The notes under the pieces: generated by a model
Seen by the model: the letters and a program-made list of their open reading frames with translations, nothing else
Told to the model about the DNA's origin: nothing
Databases searched by the model: none
Program-made: the position numbers and the translations under genes
Assembly: GCA_015680685.1 (NCBI GenBank)
Contig: MNCI01036463.1
Span: 291,439 to 355,438 of the forward strand
DNA length: 64,000 nt
From: Gnetum montanum
Taxonomy: Eukaryota > Streptophyta > Gnetopsida > Gnetales > Gnetaceae
Reading direction: 5' to 3'
Part shown: positions 44,263 to 55,539 of the stretch, piece after piece
How the letters are laid out: every line of letters starts with the position of its first letter
Numbering within the stretch: the stretch's first letter is position 1

Positions 44263-47200
44263 TCAAAGTATGAGTACCTGGGAGCAAATCAATTTGCCTT
44301 TGTGTCTACATGGACCTCATGATAATATTAAATGGTGTATCAACTAGGATTGCCTAGATTTTGAGCTAGAGATTCTTGTATACCATATAGCCTCAATAGA
44401 GAAACCTATAGAATGGCTTGAAAAACTAGCCAAAACCCTTGAATTAAAAGCAGGAGATATAGCTGAAGATCCTTTAGTTGATATTCCTATCACAACACAC
44501 AGTGGTGAGGAGAAAACCCTTAAATTAAGTTCCTCGCTAGAGCCTCATTGTGCCCAAGACATCACTAAAGTCCTACAGAACAACATTAAGGCATTTGCTT
44601 CATTATATGAAGATATGCCAGGCTTAGATCCATGTCTAGTCTAGCATAACATTATACTGGATCCTAGCATTAGACGAATTAAGCAAAAAGTGCACAAGAT
44701 TAGACTTGATTTGGCCTTGGTAGTTCATGATGAAACCTCAAAGCTCTACCAAGAAGGTTTCATTAGGGCTATCGATTATGCAAAATGGGTATCCAACATA
44801 GTGGCAGTCCCTAAGAAAAATGAGATTATTCATATTTGCATTGATTTTCAAGACCTAAATAAAGCCATCATCAAGGATGACTTTCCTTTACCTAGTATTG
44901 ATCAACTTATTGATACTATTGTTGAACATGCCTTGATGTCCTTTATGAATGGATTCACACGATATAACCAAATTAGGATCAACCTAGAGCACCAACTTAG
45001 CATGACTTTTATGATCCTATGGGGGACTTTTTGTTATACAATGATGCCCTTTGGCCTTAAGAACACCAAAGTAACATACCAGAGAGCCATGACCTATATC
45101 TTCAATGATTACATGTTAGGTTTACTTAATGATTATGTAGATGACATAGCTGTGAAGTGTAAGCTAGCTGATGACTATGCTAATGACCTAGATCTTGTGC
45201 TGAAATGATGCCTCAAATATTAGCTTAGGCTCAATCCTAAGAAGTTTGTCTTTGGCATCAAGACAAGTAAGATGCTTGGCTTTGTAGTCTCTAAAGTAGG
45301 GATACACATAGATTCTAATAAGGTTAAGGCCATATCCAAATTGGCAGCATCTACCAACCTTAAAGTGATTTGGGGATTACAAGGTAGATTATAGTTTATT
45401 CATACGTTTATCGTTAGGCTTACGGATAAGCTATAGCCCATGCACCACTTGCTTAATAAAGGAGTTCATAATGAGTGGATGGCTCAATGCCAGGAAGCCT
45501 TTGAAAACCTTAAGTAAGAATTAACACAGCTACCTACAGTTTATCCTCTGCAAGAGGGTAAACTTTTTTACATTTATCTAACCATTTCTGATACATCCAT
45601 TGCCTCTCTACTTTGTGAGACACATGATGAAGAAGAAGAAATGCCTGTATACTGCCTTAGTCATGCATAAGTAGCCCATGAGATCTGATACACTAAAGTG
45701 AGGAAGCATTGTCTAGCACTAGTCTTCTCTTTGAAGAAATGGAGACACTACCTCTTTAGAAGCCAAGTCAACATAATTTGCAAGGATAACATACTCAGAG
45801 GCATAACAACCAACATCTAAAGAAGTAGTAGTAAAGCCTGATGGAAAGCCATAACTGTAGATTTCAACCTCAATTATGTCTCATAGTCCTTAGCAAAAGG
45901 TCAAGCTATAGCCGTATAGCTCATAGTTTCACCTGTTGATGACCAAGCAACCATAGATCCCGAGTTCTATGATGAACACATTAACACAGTTAGCCAAGTA
46001 CTTGAGGATTATGAGGTAGTCATGAAAATCAATGGAGCTTCAACCACCCATGGGGCTAGTGCTGCTACAATCATAACATTCCCATATAGTGAAATCCAAC
46101 CCTTTGCCTATCATTTTGGGTTCCCATGTATCAACAATGTAGCAGAATATGAGGATTTGATCAGAGGGATGATGGTAGCTTGTGACCTAGGAATTAGATG
46201 CCTAGCCATCAAAGGTGATTTACAACTCGTAGTTAACCAAGTAACCAAAGTCTATGCATGTAAAGCTAACCACTTACAACCTTATTGTGATCTAGGAAAG
46301 AAATTATTACAATAGTTCATAGATGTGATATCCAACATATATCTCAAAACAAAAATGTCATAGCTAATGCAATTGCAACATTAGCCCTTAGTGTGACGCC
46401 AGATGTGTTTAGCAAGTTGCCCACCTTAATTGTGGACTACGCTACTCCCATTACACATAACATTAAGGATACCTTTCTAGCTATTGTTCATACTACCACT
46501 TCCAAGAAGTGGTATGACAATATCAAATTTTACCTTATCCATGGTGAATCCTCACAGGGCTTGACTACTTCTTAGAAGGACACCATATGCAAGCAGTTGA
46601 AGTTAAATGTCATTGTAGATGATAACACATTATGTTGATGGTCCTATGATGGAATACTCCTAAAGTGCTTAGGCAAAACTAAAGCTAGAAATTGACAGTC
46701 CTATGATGGCATACTTCTAAAGTGCTTAGGCAAAACTGAAGCCAGAATAGTCCTAGAGGAGGTTCATGAGGGTGTTTGTGGGGGACATATAGGACCTAGA
46801 GTCATGGCTAGTAAGATTAGACGGTTAGGCTACAATTGGCCCCATAAGAAAAATGACTACTTGCAAAAGATTAAGTGATGTGATACAAGCCAACGATATA
46901 GAAACCTGATACATGTATCACTAACTGAGTTGCATACGACCTAGATAACATGATCATTTCAAAAATGGGGGTTGGGTATCATTAGACTCATAATGCCTAA
47001 ATCTACTACAGGGCATAGGTTCATCATCACCATAACTAAATACTTTACCAAGTAGATTGAAGCTATTCCCCTAAGGAAGACCACATCTGAATAAGTTTGC
47101 AAGTTTATCCTAGACAACATTGTAGCTCATTTTGGCATACCCATGACCATAGTTATAGATAGTGGACCTTAATTCAGTAGCTAAGAAACCAAGGATTTTA

Positions 47201-47815
47201 TTGATAACCTAGGAATTAACCATTCTTTCTCGTTGTCTTACTACCCTGAAGCCAATGGACAAGTAAAAGTGAACAACAAGTCCATCATCAACATACTCAA
47301 GAAGATGCTGAACAATAGCAAGTGGAAGTGGCATAAGTGACTTATCCATGCACTATGGGCATATAGAACAACCTATTGGATGACAACTAGCATGACCCTG
47401 TATAGCCTTGTTTATGGTTTTGAATCTATTTTACCTCTTGAATTGCAAGTACCATCACTTTGAGTAGCCTTGACCGACTTCATCAATGATGAGCAGAGTA
47501 AGGAGTTGTGGATAATAGCATTGGATTTGGTGGAAGAGCAGTGTATGCAAGCACTTTCTCACATCAAGCACTATCAAGAGAGGTAGAAGTGACACCATCA
47601 CCATAACTTGACCATGCACAAGATCAAGGAGAGAAACCTCTTCCTCAAGACCATCTATGAGCAAGCATACAAATTCTTAACCAACTAGAAATGGCCCTTT
47701 CTTCTCACTAGAGCCTATGGAAATAGAGCATTTAGAATAGCCAACATGGATGGGAATGAGCTAGCCAATCCAATTAATCATTCCTATTTGAAGCCATACT
47801 CCATGTAGCTAATAG
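44263..47815 (+). pseudogene. Tat-like pol (RT-RH-aRH-INT), right arm
   Basis: Domains in order. Pre-RT: EKPIEWLEKLAKTLELKAGD to YEDMPGLDP. RT (44690-45208): GFIRAIDYAKWVSNIVAVPK, CIDFQDLNKAIIKDDFPLP, MMPFGLKN and the intact YVDD box near 45136. Degraded connection/RNase H: to about 45800. Second, archaeal-type RNase H (46022-46400): GASAATIITF, NNVAEYEDLIRGMMVACDLG, KGDLQLVVNQV, with the last AD changed to AN. Integrase: HEGVCGGHIG and CDTSQ zinc end near 46760-46890, then core with IDSGP kept but the first Asp (TKYFTK) and Glu (GQVKVNNK) lost. The C-terminus AYGNRAFRIANMDGNELANP lies near 47710-47770. The dual RNase H marks the Tat lineage. Many stops, mostly TAG/TAA, are present. Confidence 0.9.
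46641..46754 (+). repeat. In-frame 57-bp tandem duplication in pol
   Basis: GTCCTATGATGG starts at 46641 and again at 46698. The duplicated protein segment is SYDGILLKCLGKTEAR-like, 19 residues, just before the integrase zinc domain. The left arm has one copy near 12850-12900. It is therefore a later event in the right copy. Confidence 0.8.
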
Positions 47816-47848
47816 ATCATCAACAAGAGAGCCTACTTTTAATAGTAT

Positions 47849-47932
47849 GCTATGACCTTAGACCGGTGACACAGCCTGCCAAGGCCTTAAATTGGTAGCA
47901 TGGCTTGCCATGACCTTAAACTAGCAATATTG
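47849..47932. repeat. 29-bp boundary repeat block, right arm, after integrase
   Basis: Two to three units (CAGCCTGCCAAGGCCTTAAA, TGGCTTGCCATGACCTTAAA). It lies between the integrase end and the polypurine tract, matching 11576-11775 in the left arm. Confidence 0.8.
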
Positions 47933-48041
47933 GTGACCTCGATAGCTTGGTTCTCATGTAGTTTCTATGCATTGTAGCATTATAATATGCAGTGATGTTT
48001 TGTATTCTTTGTTGGTGCCTCTTAGGTCAATCCTCTAGACA

Positions 48042-48056
48042 CCAACAAGAGGGGCC
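48042..48056 (+). other. Polypurine tract of right giant element
   Basis: CCAACAAGAGGGGCC lies directly before the LTR start and matches the left arm's AACAAAAAGGGGC. The preceding GCCTCTTAGGTCAATCC is also shared. Confidence 0.7.
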
Positions 48057-48058
48057 AT

Positions 48059-49613
48059 TAAAACACCATAAAATTTTGCATGTTATAACCAATCTTCATC
48101 ATGTAGCTTTCACCCCATGAAACTCGAGGTAATTTCATTGTAAATGTGAAAGTTGCAACCCACAATGGATAATCTCACATACTTTATAGTTTTGGGGCTG
48201 AAAAATGCCTCATAAGTGATCAAATCCTCATTCCCCAAGTGAAAAAAATCATCTAGTGTCTATATTTAGGCTTGGGAAGGTTAAAAATGCCTTTTGGAAT
48301 GTGAAAAAAAAAGGCAATTTAATGGGTTTTATGGGGGGTAGAGATTTTTCTATGTTAAAAACACATGCAGGGGTGTAGATCTCACACACCCCTAGCATGG
48401 AAAGATGGGGGGTATGAAAACTTTCCCCCCTTCAATGTGGAGACCAAAGGCATGTTTTGGAAACTTTTCCCTCAAACTAGAAAGTTTTTCCCCAACTTGG
48501 AAACTTTTTCCCCTAGCCTAGAAATTTTTCCTTTAGCTTGGAAACTTTCCACCTAGCCTAGAAAATTTCCTCCTAGCATGGAGAATTCAAACCCCCAGCA
48601 TGGAAGCCACAAGAAGAAAAATTCATCAAGTTATGCATTGCAACGTTGACCAACCACTACAACAAGCATGGTGGAGAGCTCAACATGGAAGATTCATCTC
48701 TAGCATGGAAGGGGTTCCCCTATTACTATTTTTAGTAAATGGAATGGCCATGGGGGAAGCACTTACTATTTTTAATAACCCCTCAAATTTGGATGTCCAT
48801 TTCGCCTAAATTTGGCAGCCAATTTGCAGAAAAATTACATGAAATTTTGCAGCCAATTTGTAGTTCAATTATAGCCAATTTTCAGCCCCATTTATGGCCC
48901 AAAGACTCAATAAATGATAGCCTCCAACACCATTGAGAGGTTCCAGGTTTCAAATTTTTTCACAAGGTAACACACATGTTTTGGATAAGCAATTTTAGTA
49001 GCAATTTGCATATTCACAACTCCATGCCTAGGGCATTTTTAGACACTCAAGAGCTCTTGCAAGTTCTCATACTTGTCGTCTCTTAAACCCCAACATGTAA
49101 GCATTAAGGCCTTTAGACTTGGTGGATTTTGGTGTTAACATTGCACTTCTAGGATTCTAAACCTACCAGGGAGCAACTTAACATCCAAATACTCCCCTCT
49201 TTCTCATCCCTAACAATGACCAAATTGTAGATCCAAGGTTGTAGTAGTGAAGGAAGGTCCTATAGCATCAAGAGTGGCTTGGCACCTAGATCGTGGAGCA
49301 AATCATCTCACCTTCAATGGGCGTTGAACTCTTGTACAAGTGGACCTCCCTTTTTTGCTCATCTAGGCACCATTTGTACACATTTCTCTAACTTATTCAT
49401 TATCCTTTTCTCAATAAAGTTTCAAGTTTTGAGTTTTATGTTCAAAGATAGATTTATTGTTTGTGCATTATTTGGATCTATTCATATTTCCATGTTTTGC
49501 ATCTCTCTCAAGTCCTTGGTTGATTTGCCGAACCAGCTAGAGTACCCCAAATCCCATTTTTATCATGAAGGCCCTGGGGGTTTAGGGTTGAGGAACTTCT
49601 TGTGCTAATGATC
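48059..49613 (+). mobile_element. 3' LTR of right giant Tat-like element
   Basis: It follows the polypurine tract and aligns with the left LTR (9382-10637) over most of its length; I estimate roughly three quarters identity. The first base pair is TA where the left copy has the canonical TG. The end is placed near GTGCTAATGATC by comparison. It carries its own minisatellite at 48455-48590. An open stretch at 49279-49608 (119-residue counterpart in the left LTR, 9388-9765 minus) is shared but has no known motif and is probably fortuitous. There is no 5' LTR partner. Confidence 0.75.
48455..48590. repeat. ~22-bp minisatellite in right LTR
   Basis: About six units of type CCTAGCCTAGAAATTTTTC / CCTAGCTTGGAAACTTTCC. 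The CTAG-TGGAAA core resembles the array core CTAGCATGGAAA. The left LTR instead has a 48-bp repeat. Confidence 0.75.
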
Positions 49614-49995
49614 CTTGGTTCCCATTCCAACAATCGAGATTTTCAATCACAACACTTAGAAAGTTTGCTCCATGAAATGGCCAAAAATGTACCAAGACTT
49701 GAATGCTGCATTACAAACAAAATTCATTTGAGTGCTTAGAATTTAATATTTGATGAAATTGAACACTTTACAAAAAATTTGCCTTACTCATTTTTTGCAT
49801 AATTTTTCCAAGACAAATACCTCAAGGTGTGCCAAGAGGTGGTGACTCCTATGACATTTCTTCATGTCTTAGTGGCTGGTGTGACTACCCTACTATTACT
49901 ACTACTTCTTTTAGTAGTCTAAATACATCTACAAGCATCTTGTTTTTTCCTTGTTACTCCTTGAATCATTAATTATCCAGGTGGCATTGCTTAGA
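49614..49995. other. Flank of giant element, no gene seen
   Basis: About 380 bases of AT-rich sequence follow the right LTR. I see no coding motif, PBS or repeat. Confidence 0.4.
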
Positions 49996-49999
49996 GTTT

Positions 50000-52711
50000 T
50001 GAGTATTTCTACTTTTTAGAAATAAGGTAATGCATGGAACATCTTCTTAGTGTTGAAAAATTAGATAACAAATTATTTGTGTTCAATGTTGAATGTTCTT
50101 GCTATGTTCTTTAGCTCCTGGTGGTCTATCATCCTCTTAGCCAAGTTCTTTGCAACTGCTTGTTAGTATTCAAATTTAGCTTTTAGGAACTTAAGCTCCA
50201 TGCTAGCAATGTCTAACTTTTGTTTTATCTCTTTGTGGAGCTTAAGCTTGTTCTTGTATGATAGGTACAAATTGGCTACTTTCTTTTTAACATTAACCTC
50301 AGGCTTAAAGCAATAAGCATTGATAGATAAGTGTATAGGAGGTTGATAAGCTCTATGTACTTGGTCATATCCTCAATCTACAACTCCTTTTTTCATATTT
50401 CTAACTTGTTGTATGCATCGAGTCTATCAAAGATTGGCTACCATGCATTACCTTGCCATTGGAGTTAGTGGAGTGTGTCATTTAGTTTTGCTTTAGCTAG
50501 TCATATTTCCTTTTCATTTACCTTTTCTAGCATGCCAACCTAACGCATGTAGTAATTTTAAACCTTTTGATATTTTAGGACCTCATTCTTTTAGTTGACG
50601 ATCTTGATTATTAACTTCTGCATGATTATGTGCACCTCCTCCATTAACAGATTCCAATTCTTAGCTGCTAGCCTTCTTACATTCTAATTCACCTTAACCA
50701 ATTACTCCTATTAATGCTTAAGATATTCTTCTAGTCTTTCTTTCTATTTCTCTACCTTAAGCAACCTTCAATTTTCTTTGATAAGATCCTTATTTTCTTG
50801 GTATGTCTAGATAAGGTTCTTGCTTGTAGTATTTAGCATGATATCTAATAGTGGTGCATTCCTAACAATCCTTTCTTTACTATCTTCAGCCTTCTTATGT
50901 TTCTTTTAAAGCTATTGGAAAAATTCATCTCTTGTCATCTGTAGCTAAAGAATTGTAGGATTAGATAGGTGAACTCTTAACTTTGTAACTTTTGCTTTCA
51001 ACTCTTAGTTAAGGTTGGTAGATTTCGATAGTTGTGTTTTAGCAATTAGAAGATTGTCCCTTGTGTTAAAAAGCTTTGACTAGGTTGTTGAAATATCTTC
51101 TAGAGTATTAAAAATTTTAAGAATTCATTGCCTAGCTTTCATTATTTTGTCTAGCACCTCCTTGTACTGTGTAGTTGTCATTTACCTAGATCTGGGTCCT
51201 ACAAACATTTGGATATCTACCATGATAGTAAAGTTAGGTACAGGTGCTACATGAAGCTTTAGTACTTTGCCAATATGAGTTGCCACAACCTCAGTAGTTG
51301 TTCTTTTCCTACATGTGGGATGATAACTACAATTGTATCTTTTCCTACATGTGGGATGATAACTACAATTGTATCTTTTCCTACATGTGGCATGCTAGCT
51401 ATAGTTGTATCTTTCCCTACATGTGGAATGATAGCTATAGTTGTATCATTCCCTTCTTTTAGTATCACTAAGAAAGTTGCAACATTATTCAAATTTCTAA
51501 GACCTTTTCTGAAGACAAAGATACTATAACTTCTCTAGTGATAGGACTTGCATGAACAGTAGTGTGACTTCTTTGCATGGAGTACAGGTTCACTAGTTCA
51601 CCCTAAGATCAACTTATGAGGCTTGCAAGCTCATTTACATGTCATGGACATATAATAATCTAAAGGTGTACACCAAATGCTTGCAAATTCTTTGTTTTCT
51701 ATTCTAATTTTTCTTCTACACCTACAATGTCCATTATTAGTGGTGGTGGTGGTGGTTCCTTCTCTTCTTAATGTTGTGGAGGTGGCTTATCTTTCATAAT
51801 CTCCTACCATAATGTTGTTGTACCCTTTGAAGCATATCATGAGAATAACAAGTAATTTTTTTCTTTTGCAAATTTTTCTTATTAAGAATTGAAAGGGAAG
51901 TGTCTTCCTATCCTTTTTATTATCCTTGAAGTACTTTTCAATCTCTAGAAAGATTAATTGAGGCAAGCTGATGGGAAACTACTTAATAAGAGCCACACAT
52001 GCCTTAGCAAAAAAAGACATCACCTTGCTAGGTCATACAATGTCATTGAGATGATATGCTACTATCTTGAATTAAATTCTTTCTACATTTGTTAGGGCAC
52101 TGTACACCTTGCGGTGAATGCCATAGCACATCTAGATCCACTCATTCTTAACCTTAGCATTGGACTAAGTGGACATCCATGTAAACGTTTCCCCCCACAT
52201 TGGGCAATCCCAAGGCCTTTGTAATGATCCCCACCTAAGTAGGAGATGGTAATATACTTAATATTTACTATAACATCCTCTTGGTGATTATTCTAGAATA
52301 GGTACATCTTACCAAGGCAACATTTCCTACTAGTGGAAATTATGAGCCAAAGTACATAAGTCTACATTTATGCCTTAACCTCTTGGGATGTAAACTCTAA
52401 GAGTGGTTTAAGGTTGGATTCTTGAAGAATTGAACTTTTGATCTTCTCCAAGAACACCTCTATTAGCTTGACCTCTAGGTTTGGCCTAGGTTTAGGTACT
52501 TTGGCATATTTAGAATATGCTATCTTTGCAATTAGAATCTGATGGATAGATTCCACCTCTGGTTCTTCTCTATTTGGATTAGTTGCATATGTAGCCATAA
52601 CAGCTTGCTTTGCTTATTGTTGCTACTATTATTACTATTCTCATCCACCCCTTGGGCACTTTTTCCATCTCTATAAAGTTCCCCTACTTGTAGACCTTGT
52701 TTTGGTCCCAT
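50000..52711 (-). pseudogene. Decayed coiled-coil ORF with 12-residue repeats
   Basis: A minus-strand coding region starts near ATG 52711 (MGPKQGLQVGELYRDGKSAQ, after a GATTGCAG acceptor-like string). It shifts frame to MATYATNPNREEPEVESIHQ (52598) and passes through a globular part (about 52150-51880: MCYGIHRKVYSALTNVER, then FLEIEKYFKDNKKDRKTLPF). Next come an acidic/proline-rich stretch (about 51780-51720), the repeat HVGKDTIVVIIP (51260-51492) and a long coiled coil rich in K, E, L (about 51180-50000). I do not recognise the family. The build (globular, low-complexity, coiled coil) resembles the antisense gene of the giant elements, but I cannot align them. It follows an LTR-like promoter on the same strand (53150-53290), so it may be the first ORF of a retroelement. 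Stops and frameshifts are frequent. Confidence 0.45.
51304..51455. repeat. 36-bp tandem repeat (4 copies) within coding frame
   Basis: Units beginning TTTCCTACATGTGGGATGAT recur at 51305, 51341, 51377 and about 51412. The 36-bp period keeps the reading frame and yields a 12-residue repeat on the minus strand. Confidence 0.85.
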
Positions 52712-53400
52712 CTGCAATCACATGGATGATCATTTATTAGTCTTTGATAGCTTTAGGATAAGCGTTGGTACCCTTCATCATCCTCTAGTTAGCCTATTTC
52801 ACAAAACGATGCAGCATTATCACTTCTAAGGGATTGCAATTTATGATTTTGAGGTCCTAAGGTAGTTATTATTATATTAATTTATTAGTATTTTAACCAT
52901 TTTTAGTATTGCTATCTTAATCATTTTTAGTGATGGTATTAGTTTATAGTGTTTTTGAAGTATTGGAAATTGTCAATTCCTTTTCCCCATGACAAAAAAG
53001 CATAATTCTATCAACACATTGGCTGTTGAGTAGATAAAATTAGGATTATAGTTTGTAAGATATCACTCTTAGAGTGCTTTGGGTTATCAGAAAAAAACGA
53101 AAAAAAAAACAAAAACATCCTTTGCATTTGATTAGAAATAATAAAAAATTAGCTAAATTTCATACATATATATACTATTTTCTTGTTGCATCAATGTTGA
53201 TTCATTAACAAGAATGTGTTGATGAGGCTAATTGCATTGATGCATTAGCATCGATGTATCCAAGTTGCAAAAGTTTTTTCTTGTTTTCTAGATAAAATTT
53301 GATGAATTTTTAAGTAATTTGAGAGTTAAATGAAAGCTAGAAAAAGGGTTTAAGCATGGGAGAAACATTGGTAAGGCTTACTTGGAGGTTGCTACGTTTT
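52712..53400 (-). promoter_or_regulatory. LTR-like promoter region
   Basis: On the minus strand a cluster of self-complementary motifs (ATCGATGC, TAATGCATCAATGCA, CAACATTGATGC) at about 53260-53190 is followed by a TATA stretch (AGTATATATATG, about 53160-53175). This matches the design of the other LTR promoters in the window. Ends are not defined. It lies directly upstream of the coiled-coil ORF. No other gene is seen here. Confidence 0.45.
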
Positions 53401-54765
53401 GAGAAGCATAAATGATGCATATCAAGTTAGAAGACGTTGATTAGAACATAAATTAAGAATGATAACACATTTGAACTTAGAGTTGCATGTTAATGTTTTG
53501 GATATGTGGAGATGGTGCATAGACTAGATTCCCACAAGTTATACAAGTGGATCCTCCTCAAAGTAGGCTCTAGCCCTTGATGCCCTTGTATAACCATTCC
53601 ATAAGATGTCCATAGGCACCTTGAAAATTAAATATTAATCCAATCTATAGGCTACACCCACACAACTATTATACTTGGAATCCTACACTATACTAAATAA
53701 AAACATTAGATAAACAACTGCATGAAATAGTGAGGTGAATAATGGAATAAGAGGGGATTGTAGAAATAGAGATAGAAGATGCTTTAGCATGTCCACAATA
53801 GTTCCTTATGTTTAAGGTGATTAAAATAACTATCATACCTATCCATCCATGTTCCAAACCAAGTCTATACCTTGTAACATTGCATTACCTCTTCCTGAAC
53901 TTATAACCATAGGACTATTACAGCCATTTTAAAACATTACAAATTAACAAAAGAAAATAAGGAAGCAATTAGTGATTAATTAATTACTTAAACATTACAA
54001 TTTAAGAAAACTTGGATTAATTAGAGATGTACCTTTAGGCATGTGTAACATGTCATTTTAGCCACATAATGAGACTAGTCTAAGAGACCTTTGGGATTTC
54101 TAGAAGTAGCATACATTTAGGCATAGATAACATGTCTTTTTAGTGATACTTTAGAAATAATTTTTCTTTCTATGAATTAATTAACTAAGGATTATATTTT
54201 TTCTTACCAGAGGATGACCTCTAGGCATAGGTAACATGTCTTTCATGTGACATGGTAAGACAACACTTATTCAAGAGCATGTATCTAATAAAATTAAGAC
54301 ATGATTAGTGACATTAACACATAGAGTAGTAAGATTCATAGAGAAAGTATGAAGAAGTAGCAAGTCCCCTTAGTATCCCACCATTTTCTATTCCCTCTTG
54401 GCCCTTTTCCCTTTTCTCAAGGCATAAATATCATGAGTTAAGTTTAGTTTCAATGTGAGAATACCCATACTGCTTTCAAGGTATAGAAACTAGAGGGATG
54501 GGTGGTGTGGTCTCACTTATTTTCATAATATGTTACCCAATCATTGTGAGCATAGGATACTTTTTAAATGATAAAGTTGGCTTGTACATAAATTACACTC
54601 GTAAATGCAACTAGAAAATCAAAACAAAGGATTGATATATAAATTGATTTAAAGAAAGGAAAATTAGTAAAAAGTAAACAATTATAAAAAATTAAAGATA
54701 TTTGAATAATTGAGAACATAAAAAGAAATTGTAAAAAAAGGTAAAAAATAAGTTCTTATAGGATA
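53401..54765. other. AT-rich spacer with weak ~90-bp repeat
   Basis: No coding motif recognised. A motif of type TAGGCATAGGTAACATGTC recurs at about 54034, 54117 and 54213, suggesting an old three-copy tandem repeat. By position it could be 3' untranslated sequence of the integrase-bearing relic that follows. Confidence 0.45.
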
Positions 54766-54769
54766 TCAA

Positions 54770-55290
54770 ATCGAATGGGTATCTCCCCCATGACTAAGTT
54801 GCAAGGTGGTGATATGGAAGATGGAGAAGGTTTGATCATTCAGTGAGGTGTCATTAGAGTTTTCGGCTATTAGGTAATCCTTAAATGATTCAACCTATTA
54901 CATGTTGATCAAAATTAGCTTGTTAGGGAAATCAAGGTTGTAAATGTTCATGAAAACTAAATGAAAAGTGAAGTGGATAACGTAGGATACTTTCAACCAT
55001 GCTTGGAATTTTGTTCATTAAGATACATGTGTGGGGTTCGAGTAAAGAACCTTATCTCCTAGTTTAAAATATACTTTTCATATCCTAATGTCATGGGGTT
55101 GTTTGGTATATGCCTTGTGCACTTCATTCATCATAATGAGTATTCATCTATTTTCATCTAGTGCATTGAGGTTCATAAGGCATTCCTTCAAGGTCCCTAG
55201 TCAATGAAAAACAACATCTACTATGTCCTCCTTGGGCCTTAGATTGACATGAATATTGGTACCCATGCATCCTTATGAAACTATAAGATT
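54770..55290 (-). pseudogene. Gypsy integrase C-terminal relic (Athila/Tat type)
   Basis: The minus strand reads LKECLMNLNALDENR, then HKAYTKQPHDIR and VYFKLGDKVLYSNPTHVS, the pattern of the integrase C-terminal (GDxVL) domain in plant gypsy elements. It continues to a TCATGGGGGAGAT string near 54785-54795, also found after the pol remnant at about 19268. Frame breaks are common. The catalytic core is not seen upstream. A related inverted segment starts at 60297. Confidence 0.45.
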
Positions 55291-55535
55291 TAAATGTTAA
55301 TGTGTTGTATATACAAGAAGCTTTGAAATGAGAATTTCTATACCAATTCTAACTTAATCTAAGAAAGTTGGGATATGAAGGTGCCTACAAGCAAAAATGT
55401 TCTTATGATGGTTTCTCTTTCAATCCATATAGACTAGCCTACTGCAAGAATCACAACATGGATTATGATGCAAACTTCAATAAACAAAATATGTTTAAAT
55501 TAATACAAAGGTTTCAATGAAGATTAGAAGACATG
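55195..55535 (+). repeat. Inverted repeat arm 1 (~340 bp)
   Basis: This segment aligns with the reverse complement of 59957-60297 at roughly 80 percent by eye, for example CCCTAGTCAATG at 55195 with CATTGACTAGGG at 60285, and CCATATAGACTAGCCTA in both. Its protein content is unclear. It is probably the upstream part of the same pol relic as 54770-55290. Confidence 0.75.
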
Positions 55536-55539
55536 ATTT

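Noticed and set aside
51304-51455. Regular short repeats considered as a CRISPR-like array
   Set aside because: The units are contiguous 36-bp copies without unique spacers, in a plant genome and in frame with an ORF.
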